Source: Mycolicibacterium madagascariense
GTDB lineage: Bacteria > Actinomycetota > Actinomycetes > Mycobacteriales > Mycobacteriaceae
Direction: 5' to 3'
Assembly: GCF_010729665.1 (NCBI RefSeq)
Contig: NZ_AP022610.1
Coordinates: forward strand, 1,426,001 to 1,490,000
Length of the DNA stretch: 64,000 nt
Position numbers and translations under genes: made by a program. Below the pieces are notes generated by a model that worked only from the letters and a program-made list of their open reading frames with translations, did not search any database and was not told the origin of the DNA. This document shows, in pieces, positions 18,230 to 27,199 of this stretch. Positions within the stretch are counted from its first letter, which is position 1, and every line of letters starts with the position of its first letter.

Positions 18230-18520
18230 GGGACGAGTCCGGGGGTGAGTGCGTTCCGGTGGCCGTCAACAGATGGTGACGCTGCAGACGGGGAGATCTC
18301 CGACTGTGTCGCGACGCTGCGGGCGTGCGGGACGAGTCCGGGGGTGAATGCGTTCCGGTGGCCGTCAACAAATGGTGACGCTGTTGGCGGGGAGGTCTCC
18401 GACTCTCTCCCCGACGCTGCGGGCGTGCGGGACGCGTCCGGGGGTGAGTGCATTTCGGTGGCCGTCAACAGATGGTGACGCTGCTGGCGGGGAGGTCTCC
18501 GACTGCGTGCCCGGGGACGA
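18230..18520. repeat. Three tandem ~100-bp intergenic repeats
   Basis: Three near-identical direct copies start at 18230, 18329 and 18429 (99- and 100-bp periods), each opening GGGACGMGTCCGGGGGTGA. The third copy decays at about 18520. Each contains CGTCA...TGACG (a 5-bp hairpin around CAACAGATGG-like bases) and GGAGRTCTCC. Differences between copies are mostly single substitutions. On both strands the unit is open in at least one frame, but the resulting peptides are simple repeats, so I treat this as a non-coding MIRU-like element. Confidence 0.85.
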
Positions 18521-18568
18521 CCGCGATGGATCCGGGACCTACAGCTTGGGTCTCTATCATCGTGGGCC

Positions 18569-18982
18569 ATGGCGCCGAGACCACCGGACGACACGACGCG
18601 TGACGTGTCCCGCGCCCCGTGGCACGAACGCCCCGGGGTTCTCGCGGCGGCCTCGGCGCTGGGAATCGCCGCCCTGATGGCGCTGGCGTTCTCGGTGGTC
18701 ACGATGTCGGACCAGTCGACGCACCCGGTGGTGGTCCAGACGCCGCAGGCGCAGACGCCCACCCCCGAGGCGCAGACGCCCACGCCCTCGCCCACGCCGC
18801 AAGCGCAGACGCCGCTGGCGGAGACCCCTCCACCCGCGCTGCCCGCCGCTCCGCCGAGCAGTGCGACGCACTTCGCCGACGGTCCCACCGTCGAGATGAT
18901 GGTCAGGCCTACTCCGCCGGCGCCTGCACCGTTCCGACTGCCGGAGTGGCTGCAACGGCTGCTGCACCCGGGGCCCGGCTGA
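18569..18982 (+). CDS. Proline-rich membrane-anchored or exported protein
   Basis: A 137-residue protein. A hydrophobic segment at residues 27-46 (LAAASALGIAALMALAFSVV) follows a charged N-terminus, fitting a type II membrane anchor. Residues 58-90 are a low-complexity stretch of QTP-TPEAQTP-TPSPTPQAQTP units. The C-terminus LPEWLQRLLHPGPG may form a short amphipathic helix. No family is recognised. TATCAT lies 8 bases before the ATG. It directly follows the tandem repeats. Confidence 0.6.
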   Translation: MAPRPPDDTTRDVSRAPWHERPGVLAAASALGIAALMALAFSVVTMSDQSTHPVVVQTPQAQTPTPEAQTPTPSPTPQAQTPLAETPPPALPAAPPSSATHFADGPTVEMMVRPTPPAPAPFRLPEWLQRLLHPGPG

Positions 18983-18987
18983 CCGAG

Positions 18988-20253
18988 CTACCCGCCGTCG
19001 TAGTGGGCGCGGTCGCCGTTGGCACCGGCCGTGGCGCCGTCGGTGTCGAAGACCCGACCGCGCTGCTCGGCCGCCTTGCTGCCGCTGAACAGAGAGCCAT
19101 CGGACAGGTCGCCGCGCGCACCGATGTCGCGCGCCGAGAGTTCGGACGCGTCACCGCTGAACTGTTCGACCCGCCACCTCGGGAGCGCCCCGGGGTTGGT
19201 GCGCTGCAGCCAGGCCGTGATGCCCTCTCGGACGTGGCAGCGCAGGTCGAACAGGGCGGGCGCATTGGAGGCGCTGACCAGCATCCGGACCCGCAGATAA
19301 CCGCCGACGCAGTCGGTCACCTGCACGATGCCGACCCGGCAGTCCCACAGCTCGTCACCGGACAGCAGCCGTTCGAGCTCCGCGCGCATGGCATCGATCG
19401 GAACGGTGAAGTCCAGGTCGAACTCCGCGGTGCCGAGCAGCTCGGTCGCGTTGCGGGTCCAGTTCTGAAAGGGCTTGGTGGTGAAGTAGGTACACGGCAG
19501 CACCAGGCGGCGCTCGTCCCAGAGATGCACCACGACGTAGGTCAGCGTGATCTCCTCGATGCGCCCCCACTCGTCCTCCAGCACCACGACGTCACCGACG
19601 CGGATGGCATCGGAGAAGGCGATCTGGATGCCCGCGAACACCGCCCCGAGGGACGTCTGGGCCGCCAGGCCCGCGACGACCGACAGCACGCCGGCCGACG
19701 CGAAGAGGGTCTTCCCGATGTCGGTGAACGACGGGAACGTCATCAGCGCCGACGACAGTCCCATCAGGACGACGATTGCGCTGACGACCCGGCGCATCAC
19801 CGTGACCTGGGTGCGGACCTTGCGACGTCGGCGGTCGGCGTCGGTGACCTCGGAGTCGCCACCGCCGAACTTCTTGATGGCCTCGCGCTCGATGACGCGC
19901 ACCAGGCTGACGGCGACCCAGGTGATCGCCGCGATGAACAGGATGAGCAACGCATGGTCGACCCAGCCGCGCCAGGATGCCGACGGGTCGATGACGCGTT
20001 TGACGGCGATTCCGGCCGCCATCACCATCAACGTGACGCGGCCGGGGATGCGGGTGAAGGTCGCGACGTCGGTGATCAGCGTGCTGCGCCTGCCGCGGCG
20101 CAGCAGCACCCAGGAGAGCACCACGCCGAGGAAGTAGGCGACCATTACGGCGGCGGCCACCCAGGCTGCGGTGACGGCGACGTCGGTGAAGGAAGTGAAG
20201 CGATGGGACACGGACTCTCGGCTCCCGTAGATCGGGGTCAGGCGGTCAGCCAT
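18988..20253 (-). CDS. MscS-type mechanosensitive ion channel
   Basis: A 421-residue membrane protein with three or four N-terminal transmembrane segments and an MscS core. The pore helix and beta domain are seen in LSVVAGLAAQTSLGAVFAGI, then IRVGDVVVLEDEWGRIEEI and PFQNWTR. Such channels open under membrane tension to release solutes in hypo-osmotic shock. I chose the ATG at 20253 (MADRLTPIYGSRE); an earlier start adds 16 basic residues. The hydrophilic tail (about 60 residues) is rich in Gly, Asp and Ser. Confidence 0.88.
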   Translation of the reverse strand: MADRLTPIYGSRESVSHRFTSFTDVAVTAAWVAAAVMVAYFLGVVLSWVLLRRGRRSTLITDVATFTRIPGRVTLMVMAAGIAVKRVIDPSASWRGWVDHALLILFIAAITWVAVSLVRVIEREAIKKFGGGDSEVTDADRRRRKVRTQVTVMRRVVSAIVVLMGLSSALMTFPSFTDIGKTLFASAGVLSVVAGLAAQTSLGAVFAGIQIAFSDAIRVGDVVVLEDEWGRIEEITLTYVVVHLWDERRLVLPCTYFTTKPFQNWTRNATELLGTAEFDLDFTVPIDAMRAELERLLSGDELWDCRVGIVQVTDCVGGYLRVRMLVSASNAPALFDLRCHVREGITAWLQRTNPGALPRWRVEQFSGDASELSARDIGARGDLSDGSLFSGSKAAEQRGRVFDTDGATAGANGDRAHYDGG

Positions 20254-20343
20254 CGACGGTACGGCAGGCCCGCGGTTCCGTCGACCCGGACTGCGCACCA
20301 CTGCGACACGCGAATGAGAGCGTCATCACAGTGCGAAAGACGT

Positions 20344-21307
20344 TTAGCCATCGAGGGATTCGTGTGCCGCGAACTCGTCGAGGAACACACCGAGGTGCTC
20401 GGCCATGACGCCGCCCGAGGAGTGTCCACACCCTCGACGACGTGTAGCCGCGCGGCGGGCCACGATTGGGCGAGCTGCCAGGCGACGTCGGGCGGGCCGC
20501 TCAGGTCCAGTCGCCCGTGGATCAGCACCGCGGGCAGGTGGGCGATGCGATCGACGTTGCGCAACAGCTCCCCGTCGGGCAGCCAGGCGGCATGTCGCCA
20601 ATAGTGAGTGACTAAGCGCGCGAAGCACATTCGGTATCTCGGATCGGCGTAACGCGGCGGGGGAGGACGCTGCCCGTCGATGTCGACGTGGCTGGCCTCC
20701 CAGTCGCACCAATCGCGGGCGGCCTTCTCGCGCACCTCCGGGTCGTCGTCGTGAAGCAGGCGCGCGTACGCCTCGGCGAGACTGCCGTCCCGATCCTCGG
20801 CAGGTACGGCGTCGCGGAAGCGGGCCCACTGTGCGGGAAAGAAACAACCGGCAGTACGGGTGATCCACTCGACCTCGCGCGGACCCGTCGTGGTCACTGC
20901 GGTCAGCGCGAGGCCCGACACGCGGGTGGGGTGCCGTTCGGCGTAGGCCAGTGCGAGCGTCGTCCCCCACGACCAACCGACGACGAGCCACCTCGACACC
21001 CCGAGGTGCTCCCGGAGCAGTTCGATGTCGGCGATCAGATGGTGAGTGGTGTTGGCGCTCAAGTCGACTGGATGGTCGGCGGCGTGCGGGGTGCTTCTGC
21101 CGCACCCGCGCTGATCGAACAGGACGATGCGATACACGGCGGGATCGAAGAGCTGGCGCATGCCGGGAACGCAGCCCGATCCGGGGCCGCCGTGCAGGGC
21201 GACCGCGGGAATGCCCTCTGGTTGCCACACGTCTCCCAGTACACGAGATGGCCGTCGCCGACGTCGAGCAGTCCCGACGCGTAGGGCTCGATGGCCGGGT
21301 GGGGCAC
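20344..21307 (-). pseudogene. Proline iminopeptidase (alpha/beta hydrolase) with two single-base deletions
   Basis: The intact product would be about 321 residues. It begins VPHPAIEPYASGLLDVGDGH, with HGGPGSG, nucleophile GWSWGTTLALAYAERHP and catalytic-His segment GHSSGGVMAEHLGVFL. The first part lies in one frame down to YWETCGN. A missing base at about 21220-21221 (a G run on the plus strand) shifts the frame before GIPAVALHGGPGSG. A second missing base at about 20426-20427 shifts it again just before the catalytic His segment. Both deletions lie in short homopolymers, so sequencing error is as likely as true decay. Confidence 0.8.
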
Positions 21308-21394
21308 GTCAGCCGGCCCTTCCGGTAGCGGCCGCCACGTGGGTCGACGCGCTCCCGAAACCGCTACGGCGACAGCGTGTTTGGTGCAGGGTGA

Positions 21395-22081
21395 TCAATG
21401 GCTGCTGCGCCATCCGGTGATTCCGACGATGATCAGCCGCAGCTGCTTGACCGCCGTGTGGCGGATCTCGTCGAGGGCCTGCTGATCGGGGGCATCCTCG
21501 ATGGCCTCGGCGATGGAGATCATCGCGTTGACGAACAGGCTGGAGAGGATGTTGAGGTCCTCGGCGGTCCACTCGTTGAGGCCGGGGAAGCGCGTGAGGT
21601 CGATGGCGAGTTCGGACGTGATCAGCCGTATCTCGGTGCGAATGGCGTAGCGCAGCACGGTGACTCCGCTGTTGCGTTCCCGGCCGATGAAGCGCCAGTG
21701 TTCGCGTCGCTCGTTGACCCCGGCGATGAGGATGTCGACGGTCGACTCGATCACGCGGCTCGGATCCAGCTTGCCCGCGCGCGCACCGCGCAGCATGTCG
21801 CGCAGCGCGCGGAACGACTCGTCGATGAGCACCAGGCCCAGGGCCTCCATCGAGTCGAAGTGCCGGTAGAAGGCCGCGGGCACGATGCCCGCCTCGCGCG
21901 TGACCTCACGCAGGCTGAGCGCGCTGAAGCTGCGTTCCTCGAGCAGGTGCAGGGCCGCTGCGACGATGGCCCGCCGGGTGGCTTCCTTGCGTTCTTCCCG
22001 AGTCAGCGTGTCGCGGGACGAACGCGACGACCCCGAGCGTCCCGACCGGGCCGATCGTGAACTGGGCGTACGATCGTTCAC
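21395..22081 (-). CDS. TetR-family regulator next to the desaturase genes
   Basis: A 228-residue repressor. The helix-turn-helix is at about residues 33-80 (ATRRAIVAAALHLLEERSF, LSLREVTREAGIVPAAFYRHF), after a basic Ser/Arg-rich N-terminus. The start is GTG at 22081. It is divergent from the ferredoxin reductase-desA3 pair. A palindrome overlaps its own start site, so it probably represses itself and may sense a fatty acyl ligand, as DesT/FabR-type regulators do; that ligand is inference. Confidence 0.87.
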   Translation of the reverse strand: MNDRTPSSRSARSGRSGSSRSSRDTLTREERKEATRRAIVAAALHLLEERSFSALSLREVTREAGIVPAAFYRHFDSMEALGLVLIDESFRALRDMLRGARAGKLDPSRVIESTVDILIAGVNERREHWRFIGRERNSGVTVLRYAIRTEIRLITSELAIDLTRFPGLNEWTAEDLNILSSLFVNAMISIAEAIEDAPDQQALDEIRHTAVKQLRLIIVGITGWRSSH

Positions 22082-22094
22082 TGTGTGAAACCTA
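22077..22094. promoter_or_regulatory. TetR operator candidate and -10 element
   Basis: TTCAC (22077-22081) and GTGAA (22085-22089) are perfect arms around TGT, overlapping the tetR GTG start. On the minus strand TAGGTT (22089-22094) sits 7 bases before that GTG as a likely -10 of a leaderless mRNA. Binding here would block tetR transcription. Confidence 0.5.
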
Positions 22095-22150
22095 CCACAA
22101 CCTGGTCAAACGTATTGACGGGTTCGGCCGATGAGGCGCACGGTATACAC

Positions 22151-23221
22151 ATGTTCACTCAAACCAAGACGCTGAGCCTGCGGGACCGGGTGCTGCGGTC
22201 ACCACTGGTCGACCTGCTCACCGGCCCGCACGGCGTCGATCGCTACACGGAGCTCGTCGAGCCCACCTGGACGCTGGGCGACGCCCGCGCCAAGGTGGTT
22301 GCGGTCCGTCGGCAGACGCCTCGCAGCGTCACCCTCACCCTGGAACCCAACGCGGCCTTCGCGGCCGGACCCGCCCTGCGCGCAGGTCAGCACGTCAACC
22401 TGACCGTCGAGGTCGACGGCCGCAGGCAGACCCGCCCCTACTCGCCGGCGAACGCCGAGGGCGACCGCCTGCTCGAACTGACGATCGGCGTGCACGACGG
22501 CGGCCGCGTCTCGCAGCACCTGTTCCGCAACGCCAGGCCCGGCATGGTCGTCGGACTCGACGGCGTCGGCGGCGACTTCACGCTGCCCGCCGTGCGACCG
22601 CAGCGCGTGCTGTTCGTCTCCGGCGGCAGCGGCATCACCCCGGTGCTCTCGATGCTCCGCACCTTGCGGGCGGAGGGCTCCGACCGCGACATCACCTTCA
22701 TCCACTACGCCCGCACCCCCGAGGAGGCGAGCTACCGCGCCGAACTCGACGCCATGGACGGCGTCACGGTCCTGCGCGGGTACTCCCGCTCGCCGGAATC
22801 GGGCGACCTGGTCGGCTACTTCAACCCCGAACACCTGGGCGACGCTACTCCGGACGCGGTGTTCGTCTGCGGCCCGCCCGCCCTCGTCGACGCCGTGCGC
22901 ACGCACTTCCCCGACGCCGCCTTCGAGAGCTTCGTCCCGCCGGTGTTCGCCGTCCCGGCCGAGGCGTCGGGCGGCACCGTGGCGTTCGCCGACAGCGGCA
23001 TCGACGTCACCGACGACGGTCGCTCGCTGCTCGAGCAGGCCGAGGCGGCCGGACTGACGCCGGAGAACGGATGCCGCATGGGCATCTGCCACACCTGCAC
23101 CCGCCGCAAGACCAGCGGCGCGGTCAAGAACCTCGTCACGGGCGCGGTGTCGACGGCCGACGAGGAGGATGTCCAGATCTGCGTGTCCGTCCCGCTCGGC
23201 GACGTCGAACTCGCGCTGTAA
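22151..23221 (+). CDS. Ferredoxin reductase-like electron donor for DesA3 (Rv3230c family)
   Basis: A 356-residue flavoprotein with three parts: an FAD-binding barrel (RPYSPANAEGD), an NAD(P)H domain (VLFVSGGSGITPVLSMLR) and a C-terminal plant-type 2Fe-2S domain with CRMGICHTCTRRK and a later Cys in VQICVS. In M. tuberculosis the homologue passes electrons from NADPH to the stearoyl-CoA desaturase DesA3. The ATG at 22151 is chosen because the family starts there; desA3 follows after 27 bp. Confidence 0.93.
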   Translation: MFTQTKTLSLRDRVLRSPLVDLLTGPHGVDRYTELVEPTWTLGDARAKVVAVRRQTPRSVTLTLEPNAAFAAGPALRAGQHVNLTVEVDGRRQTRPYSPANAEGDRLLELTIGVHDGGRVSQHLFRNARPGMVVGLDGVGGDFTLPAVRPQRVLFVSGGSGITPVLSMLRTLRAEGSDRDITFIHYARTPEEASYRAELDAMDGVTVLRGYSRSPESGDLVGYFNPEHLGDATPDAVFVCGPPALVDAVRTHFPDAAFESFVPPVFAVPAEASGGTVAFADSGIDVTDDGRSLLEQAEAAGLTPENGCRMGICHTCTRRKTSGAVKNLVTGAVSTADEEDVQICVSVPLGDVELAL

Positions 23222-23248
23222 CCCAACCCACCGAGAAGGAGTTCAGAT

Positions 23249-24409
23249 ATGACTGCCATGCTCGAACGGCCCGCCACCATTGAGGGCATCGAGGCCGACG
23301 TCGCCGACGTCCTGCCCGAGCCCGTCCAGCAGGCCATCACCAAGATGGTCCGCGGCAAGCCCGTCACCATGACCCCCGAGATGGCCGACGCCTTCGGCCG
23401 CGAGCTCGACGAGCTGCGCGAGCGCGTAGTCGCCGACCTCGGCGAGCGCGACGCGACCTACATCCGCAACGTCATCAAGGCGCAGCGCGCCCTGGAGGTC
23501 GGCGGCCGGGCCCTGCTGTTCGCCGGCATCCTGCCGCCGGCGTGGATCGCGGGCACGGCCATGCTCGCGGCGTCGAAGATCCTCGACAACATGGAGATCG
23601 GCCACAACGTCATGCATGGCCAGTACGACTGGATGGGCGACCCCGCGCTGACGAGCCGCAACTTCGAATGGGACTCGGCCTGCCCGAGTGACCAGTGGCG
23701 CCACTCGCACAACTACATGCACCACACCTACACCAACATCGTCGACATGGACCGCGACATCGGCTACGGCATCCTGCGGATGAGCGAGGACCAGCGCTGG
23801 GTGCCCTACTACCTCGGCAACCCGGTCTACGCCTTCCTGCTGATGATCCTGTTCCAGTACGGCGTCGCGCTGCACGAGCTGGAGACCGAGCGCATCCGCG
23901 CCGGCGAGATCTCCATCTCCGACAAGCGCGAGGTGCTCAAGGGCATCTGGCGCAAGGTCAGGCGGCAGACGCTGAAGGACTACGTAGCCTTCCCGCTGCT
24001 GGCCGGCCCGTTCGCGCCGTGGGTCTTCACCGGCAACCTGACCGCCAACCTGATCCGCAACATCTGGTCCTACGCGATCATCTTCTGCGGCCACTTCCCG
24101 GATGGCACACAGGAATTCAGCAAGGAGGAGACCGCCAACGAGAGCCGCGGCATGTGGTACTTCCGCCAGATCCTCGGCTCGGCCAACCTCACCGGCGGAA
24201 AGCTCTTCCACGTGATGAGCGGCAACCTGTCCTTCCAGATCGAGCACCACCTGTTCCCCGACATCCCGGCCTTCCGGCACGCGGAGATCTCGGTCGAGGT
24301 GCAGGACATCTGCGAGCGCTACGGCATTCCCTACAACAAGGGTCCGCTGCCGCAGCAGTTCGCCACCGTGGTCCGCAAGATCTGCCGGCTGGCGCTGCCC
24401 TGGCGTTAG
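23249..24409 (+). CDS. desA3: Membrane stearoyl-CoA delta-9 desaturase DesA3
   Basis: A 386-residue di-iron membrane desaturase, which makes oleoyl-CoA from stearoyl-CoA. Histidine boxes are GHNVMH (His119 and His123), RHSHNYMHH (about 150-158) and QIEHH (about 330). Hydrophobic segments lie between them. A strong ribosome binding site (GAAGGAG) precedes the ATG. It forms an operon with its reductase and ends in a 4-bp overlap with the convergent glycosyltransferase-aminotransferase gene. Confidence 0.93.
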   Translation: MTAMLERPATIEGIEADVADVLPEPVQQAITKMVRGKPVTMTPEMADAFGRELDELRERVVADLGERDATYIRNVIKAQRALEVGGRALLFAGILPPAWIAGTAMLAASKILDNMEIGHNVMHGQYDWMGDPALTSRNFEWDSACPSDQWRHSHNYMHHTYTNIVDMDRDIGYGILRMSEDQRWVPYYLGNPVYAFLLMILFQYGVALHELETERIRAGEISISDKREVLKGIWRKVRRQTLKDYVAFPLLAGPFAPWVFTGNLTANLIRNIWSYAIIFCGHFPDGTQEFSKEETANESRGMWYFRQILGSANLTGGKLFHVMSGNLSFQIEHHLFPDIPAFRHAEISVEVQDICERYGIPYNKGPLPQQFATVVRKICRLALPWR

Positions 24410-26199
24410 GCGCGCAGCGAGGAACGTGCGACGAGATCCTCGAGCTCGAACCGCAACACGTCGATGACGTGCTGAGTGGTCGACTCGGGGATCTCGTTCG
24501 TGATGGGCAGCGACAGCATGCGGTCGGCCAGCTGGTCGGTGACCTCCAGCGGTGCGCGGACCAGATGCTTGAACGGCGACATGACGTGCACCGGCCGGAA
24601 GTACGGTCGCGTCTCGATGCGGTTGCGCAGCAGCCGCTCGGCGAGTTCGTCGCGCAGCGCGGGCGATTCGACGACCAGCACGACGTCCTTGGCGGTCCCG
24701 ATCCGATCCGCGACGTGGTGCGGGATCACCCGCAGGTGCTCGAGGTCGGCCAGCCCCTGCTCGTAGTGCGTGGCCGTGCGGCGTCGCGCCACCAGCCACT
24801 CGTCGAGGCGATCGATGCCGGCGAGGGCGAGTCCGGCCGACCACTCGGCCAGCCGGCCGTTCACGCCCGGGGCGACGCAGGAGAAGCTGCCGTCGAGACC
24901 GTAGCGGCCGATCTCGCGCAGCCGGGCCAGGGTGTCGTCGTCGCCGAGGCTCAGGAAGCCCCCTTCGCCCGCGGTCAGCACCTTCGTGCTGCTGAGGCTG
25001 AACATCTCCATGTCGCCGAACGTGCCGACCTTGCGGCCGCCGACCGTCGCCCCCAGAGCGGCCGCGGCGTCGGTGATGAGCAGCGCACCGGATTCGTCGG
25101 CGAGGTCCTGGATCCCGTCGATCTCGCACGGGGCGCCGTGGGCGAGGACCGGCACCAGGGCCAGCGTGCGCTCGGTGACGAGCGGCGCCATCGTGGCCGC
25201 CGAGGCGCAGAGGTTCTCGGGCTCGATGTCGCAGAAGACCGGGGTCAGCCCGGCTCGCACGACGCAGTTGACCGTCGAGGGGAAGGTGTAGCTGGGCAGC
25301 ACGACCTCGTCGCGGTCGTCGGACCGGCTGGCCGCGTAGATCAGGGCCATCCCCAGCGCGGTGTCCCCGCTGGCGGCGGTGATCACGTGCCGCGCGCCGA
25401 TGTACTCGGCGAGACCGGTCTCCAACTTCGCGTTGATGGGGCCGTGGTTGGACAGCTGCCGCGTGTAGGCGATGGCGTCGACCAGCTCGTGCAGGCGCGC
25501 GGTCTCGGGCAGCGATGGCATGGACACCCGCACCCGACCGGTGGCGTCGTCACCGTGCGACACGATTCCCGGGGCAGTCAGCTCGACGACGTGCGCTCCG
25601 GCGTCGCGCATCGCGGTCCACTTGGCGCGCTCGGGCTGACCGTCGGCGTCCCCGGGGAAGTCCGTGTCTTCAGGAAAGTCGACGTCCTGCCATCTCGCGG
25701 CGAAGGCCACGCTGGCGGGCACCGTCTGCAGCGCTCCTGCGGCGTCGACGGCCAGGCCCCCGCCGGTGTTGGGGTCGGACACCGTGACCGGCCCCGCGAC
25801 GAGGTCGGCCGAGGCGGCGCTCATCGCCTGCCGGCTGGCCTCGAGGTGGTGGGGGAGGTATTCGGAGTCCTCGTCGAGCAGGAACAGCGCCGTCCCGGTG
25901 GCCAGCCGCTGCCCGAGGTTCAACGCCCTGGCGCGCGCGGTGGGGCTGCCGCGGCGGACGCCGTCACCGGAGCGTGGCACCTCGACGTAGGTGATCCGGG
26001 GATCGTCGAACCGGGCCACCGCGGCGCGCATCCGCGCGTTGTTCTCGGTGTCGCTGACGACGATGAGCTCCCAGTCGCGGTGGGTCTGGGCGAGCACCGA
26101 CGGGATCGCTCGCGTCTCGACCGCGTACGGCCGCTCGGAGCAGGGCAGCAGAATGCTGACCAGGTTCGCGCCGTCCTTATCTGCGCCTGCGAAGGTCAT
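24406..26199 (-). CDS. Fusion of a GT2-type glycosyltransferase and a DegT/DnrJ/EryC1 aminotransferase
   Basis: A 597-residue two-domain protein. Residues 10-150 are a GT-A glycosyltransferase: VSILLPCSERPY, PSVLAQTHRDWELIVVSD and a metal-binding LLDEDSEYLPHH. Residues 240-590 are a PLP sugar aminotransferase of the DegT/DnrJ/EryC1 class with GARHVITAASGDTALGMAL, DAAAALGATVGGRKVGTFGDMEMFS and the Schiff-base Lys406 in SLSSTKVLTAGEGG. It overlaps the upstream epimerase gene by 23 bp, so the two probably act together on an amino sugar that is made and possibly transferred. I do not know this domain pairing as a common one. Confidence 0.82.
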   Translation of the reverse strand: MTFAGADKDGANLVSILLPCSERPYAVETRAIPSVLAQTHRDWELIVVSDTENNARMRAAVARFDDPRITYVEVPRSGDGVRRGSPTARARALNLGQRLATGTALFLLDEDSEYLPHHLEASRQAMSAASADLVAGPVTVSDPNTGGGLAVDAAGALQTVPASVAFAARWQDVDFPEDTDFPGDADGQPERAKWTAMRDAGAHVVELTAPGIVSHGDDATGRVRVSMPSLPETARLHELVDAIAYTRQLSNHGPINAKLETGLAEYIGARHVITAASGDTALGMALIYAASRSDDRDEVVLPSYTFPSTVNCVVRAGLTPVFCDIEPENLCASAATMAPLVTERTLALVPVLAHGAPCEIDGIQDLADESGALLITDAAAALGATVGGRKVGTFGDMEMFSLSSTKVLTAGEGGFLSLGDDDTLARLREIGRYGLDGSFSCVAPGVNGRLAEWSAGLALAGIDRLDEWLVARRRTATHYEQGLADLEHLRVIPHHVADRIGTAKDVVLVVESPALRDELAERLLRNRIETRPYFRPVHVMSPFKHLVRAPLEVTDQLADRMLSLPITNEIPESTTQHVIDVLRFELEDLVARSSLRA

Positions 26200-27199
26200 C
26201 GCCGAACTCTCCTCGTTCCAGTAGGTGGCGCAAACCCCTCGCCCGGTTGCTCTCCAAGGCCGAGGCCCGTTGCTGCCAATGCGGGCTGCGCAGCCCGTCG
26301 GCCACCTCGGCGACACCGTCCTCGAGGCGGATCGACGGGCGCCGGCAGAAGCGGTGCAGGCGGGTGCCGTCGACGCGGTAGTGACGCCGGTCGGTCGCGG
26401 CGGGGTGGTGCACCACCCGGCTGCCGGGGACGCGTCGCCGGACCATCTCGGCGATCTGGGCGATCGAGTAACCGGTCGACTCGTCGGTGACGTTGAATAC
26501 CTGGCCGCGCATGTCGTCCTCGCCGGACTTCAGCACGTCGAGGATGGTCGACGCGGCGTCGCGGACGTGCAGCAGCGGACGGGACTGCTCGCCCGAGCCG
26601 TGCAGGTTGATCTCCCCGGTCATCTGCGCCGACGCGACCATGGTGTTGACCACCAGGTCGCTGCGCAGGTTGGGGGACAGGCCGTACAGCGTCGCGAACC
26701 GGAGGATGGTCGGAGCGAAGGTCGAGGACGCCTCGGCCTGGATGCCCGCCTCGGCGCTGAGCTTCGACCGGGCGTAGGTCGAGATCGGCGTGCACTGCGA
26801 CGTCTCGTCCGATACGCGGTTGGGCGCCGAGCCGTACACGCTGCAGCTCGACGCAAACACGAACCGGCTGACGCCGGCCTTCTTGGTCAGCCGGGCCAGG
26901 TCGATCGCGGCCGATCCGTTGAGCCGGTCAGACTGGTCGGCGCGCAGGTCGCAGGCCGCGTCGCTGGAGATCGCGGCCAGGTGCACGACGGCGTCGAACC
27001 CCGCGAGGTCCTCGACCCGGAGTTCGCGGAAGTCCGAGAGCGCCGTCGAGCCGTCGCCCGCCGCCACGGGTACGACGTCCGCCGAGGTCTCCTGGTAGAG
27101 GTCCAGGTCGACGCCGTCGACCGCCCAGCCCGCGTCGACCGCCTGCTGCTCCAGGACGGTGCCGACGAAGCCCCTGACTCCGGTGACGAGGATCCTCAT
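26177..27199 (-). CDS. NAD-dependent NDP-sugar epimerase/dehydratase
   Basis: A 340-residue extended SDR. The NAD motif is TGVRGFVGTVLEQQ, with VVHLAAISSD, the SSCSVYGSAPN strand and catalytic YARSKLSAE. The substrate is probably a nucleotide sugar. The ATG at 27199 is fused to the stop of a 20-codon upstream frame (ATGA overlap). The gene's 3' end overlaps the glycosyltransferase-aminotransferase fusion by 23 bp. Confidence 0.87.
   Translation of the reverse strand: MRILVTGVRGFVGTVLEQQAVDAGWAVDGVDLDLYQETSADVVPVAAGDGSTALSDFRELRVEDLAGFDAVVHLAAISSDAACDLRADQSDRLNGSAAIDLARLTKKAGVSRFVFASSCSVYGSAPNRVSDETSQCTPISTYARSKLSAEAGIQAEASSTFAPTILRFATLYGLSPNLRSDLVVNTMVASAQMTGEINLHGSGEQSRPLLHVRDAASTILDVLKSGEDDMRGQVFNVTDESTGYSIAQIAEMVRRRVPGSRVVHHPAATDRRHYRVDGTRLHRFCRRPSIRLEDGVAEVADGLRSPHWQQRASALESNRARGLRHLLERGEFGDDLRRRR

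Noticed and set aside
18230..18520. CRISPR array at the three direct repeats
   Set aside because: The repeats are contiguous, about 100 bp each, with no unique spacers between them and no cas genes in the window.
20238..21230. Reading the proline iminopeptidase as one intact 330-residue gene
   Set aside because: That frame lacks the family N-terminus and ends in unrelated sequence; both true ends are found in other frames, showing two frameshifts.
21325..21367. GTAGCGG/CCGCTAC inverted repeat as a terminator for the desA3-linked tetR
   Set aside because: Arms are only 7 bp with a 29-base loop, too weak to claim.
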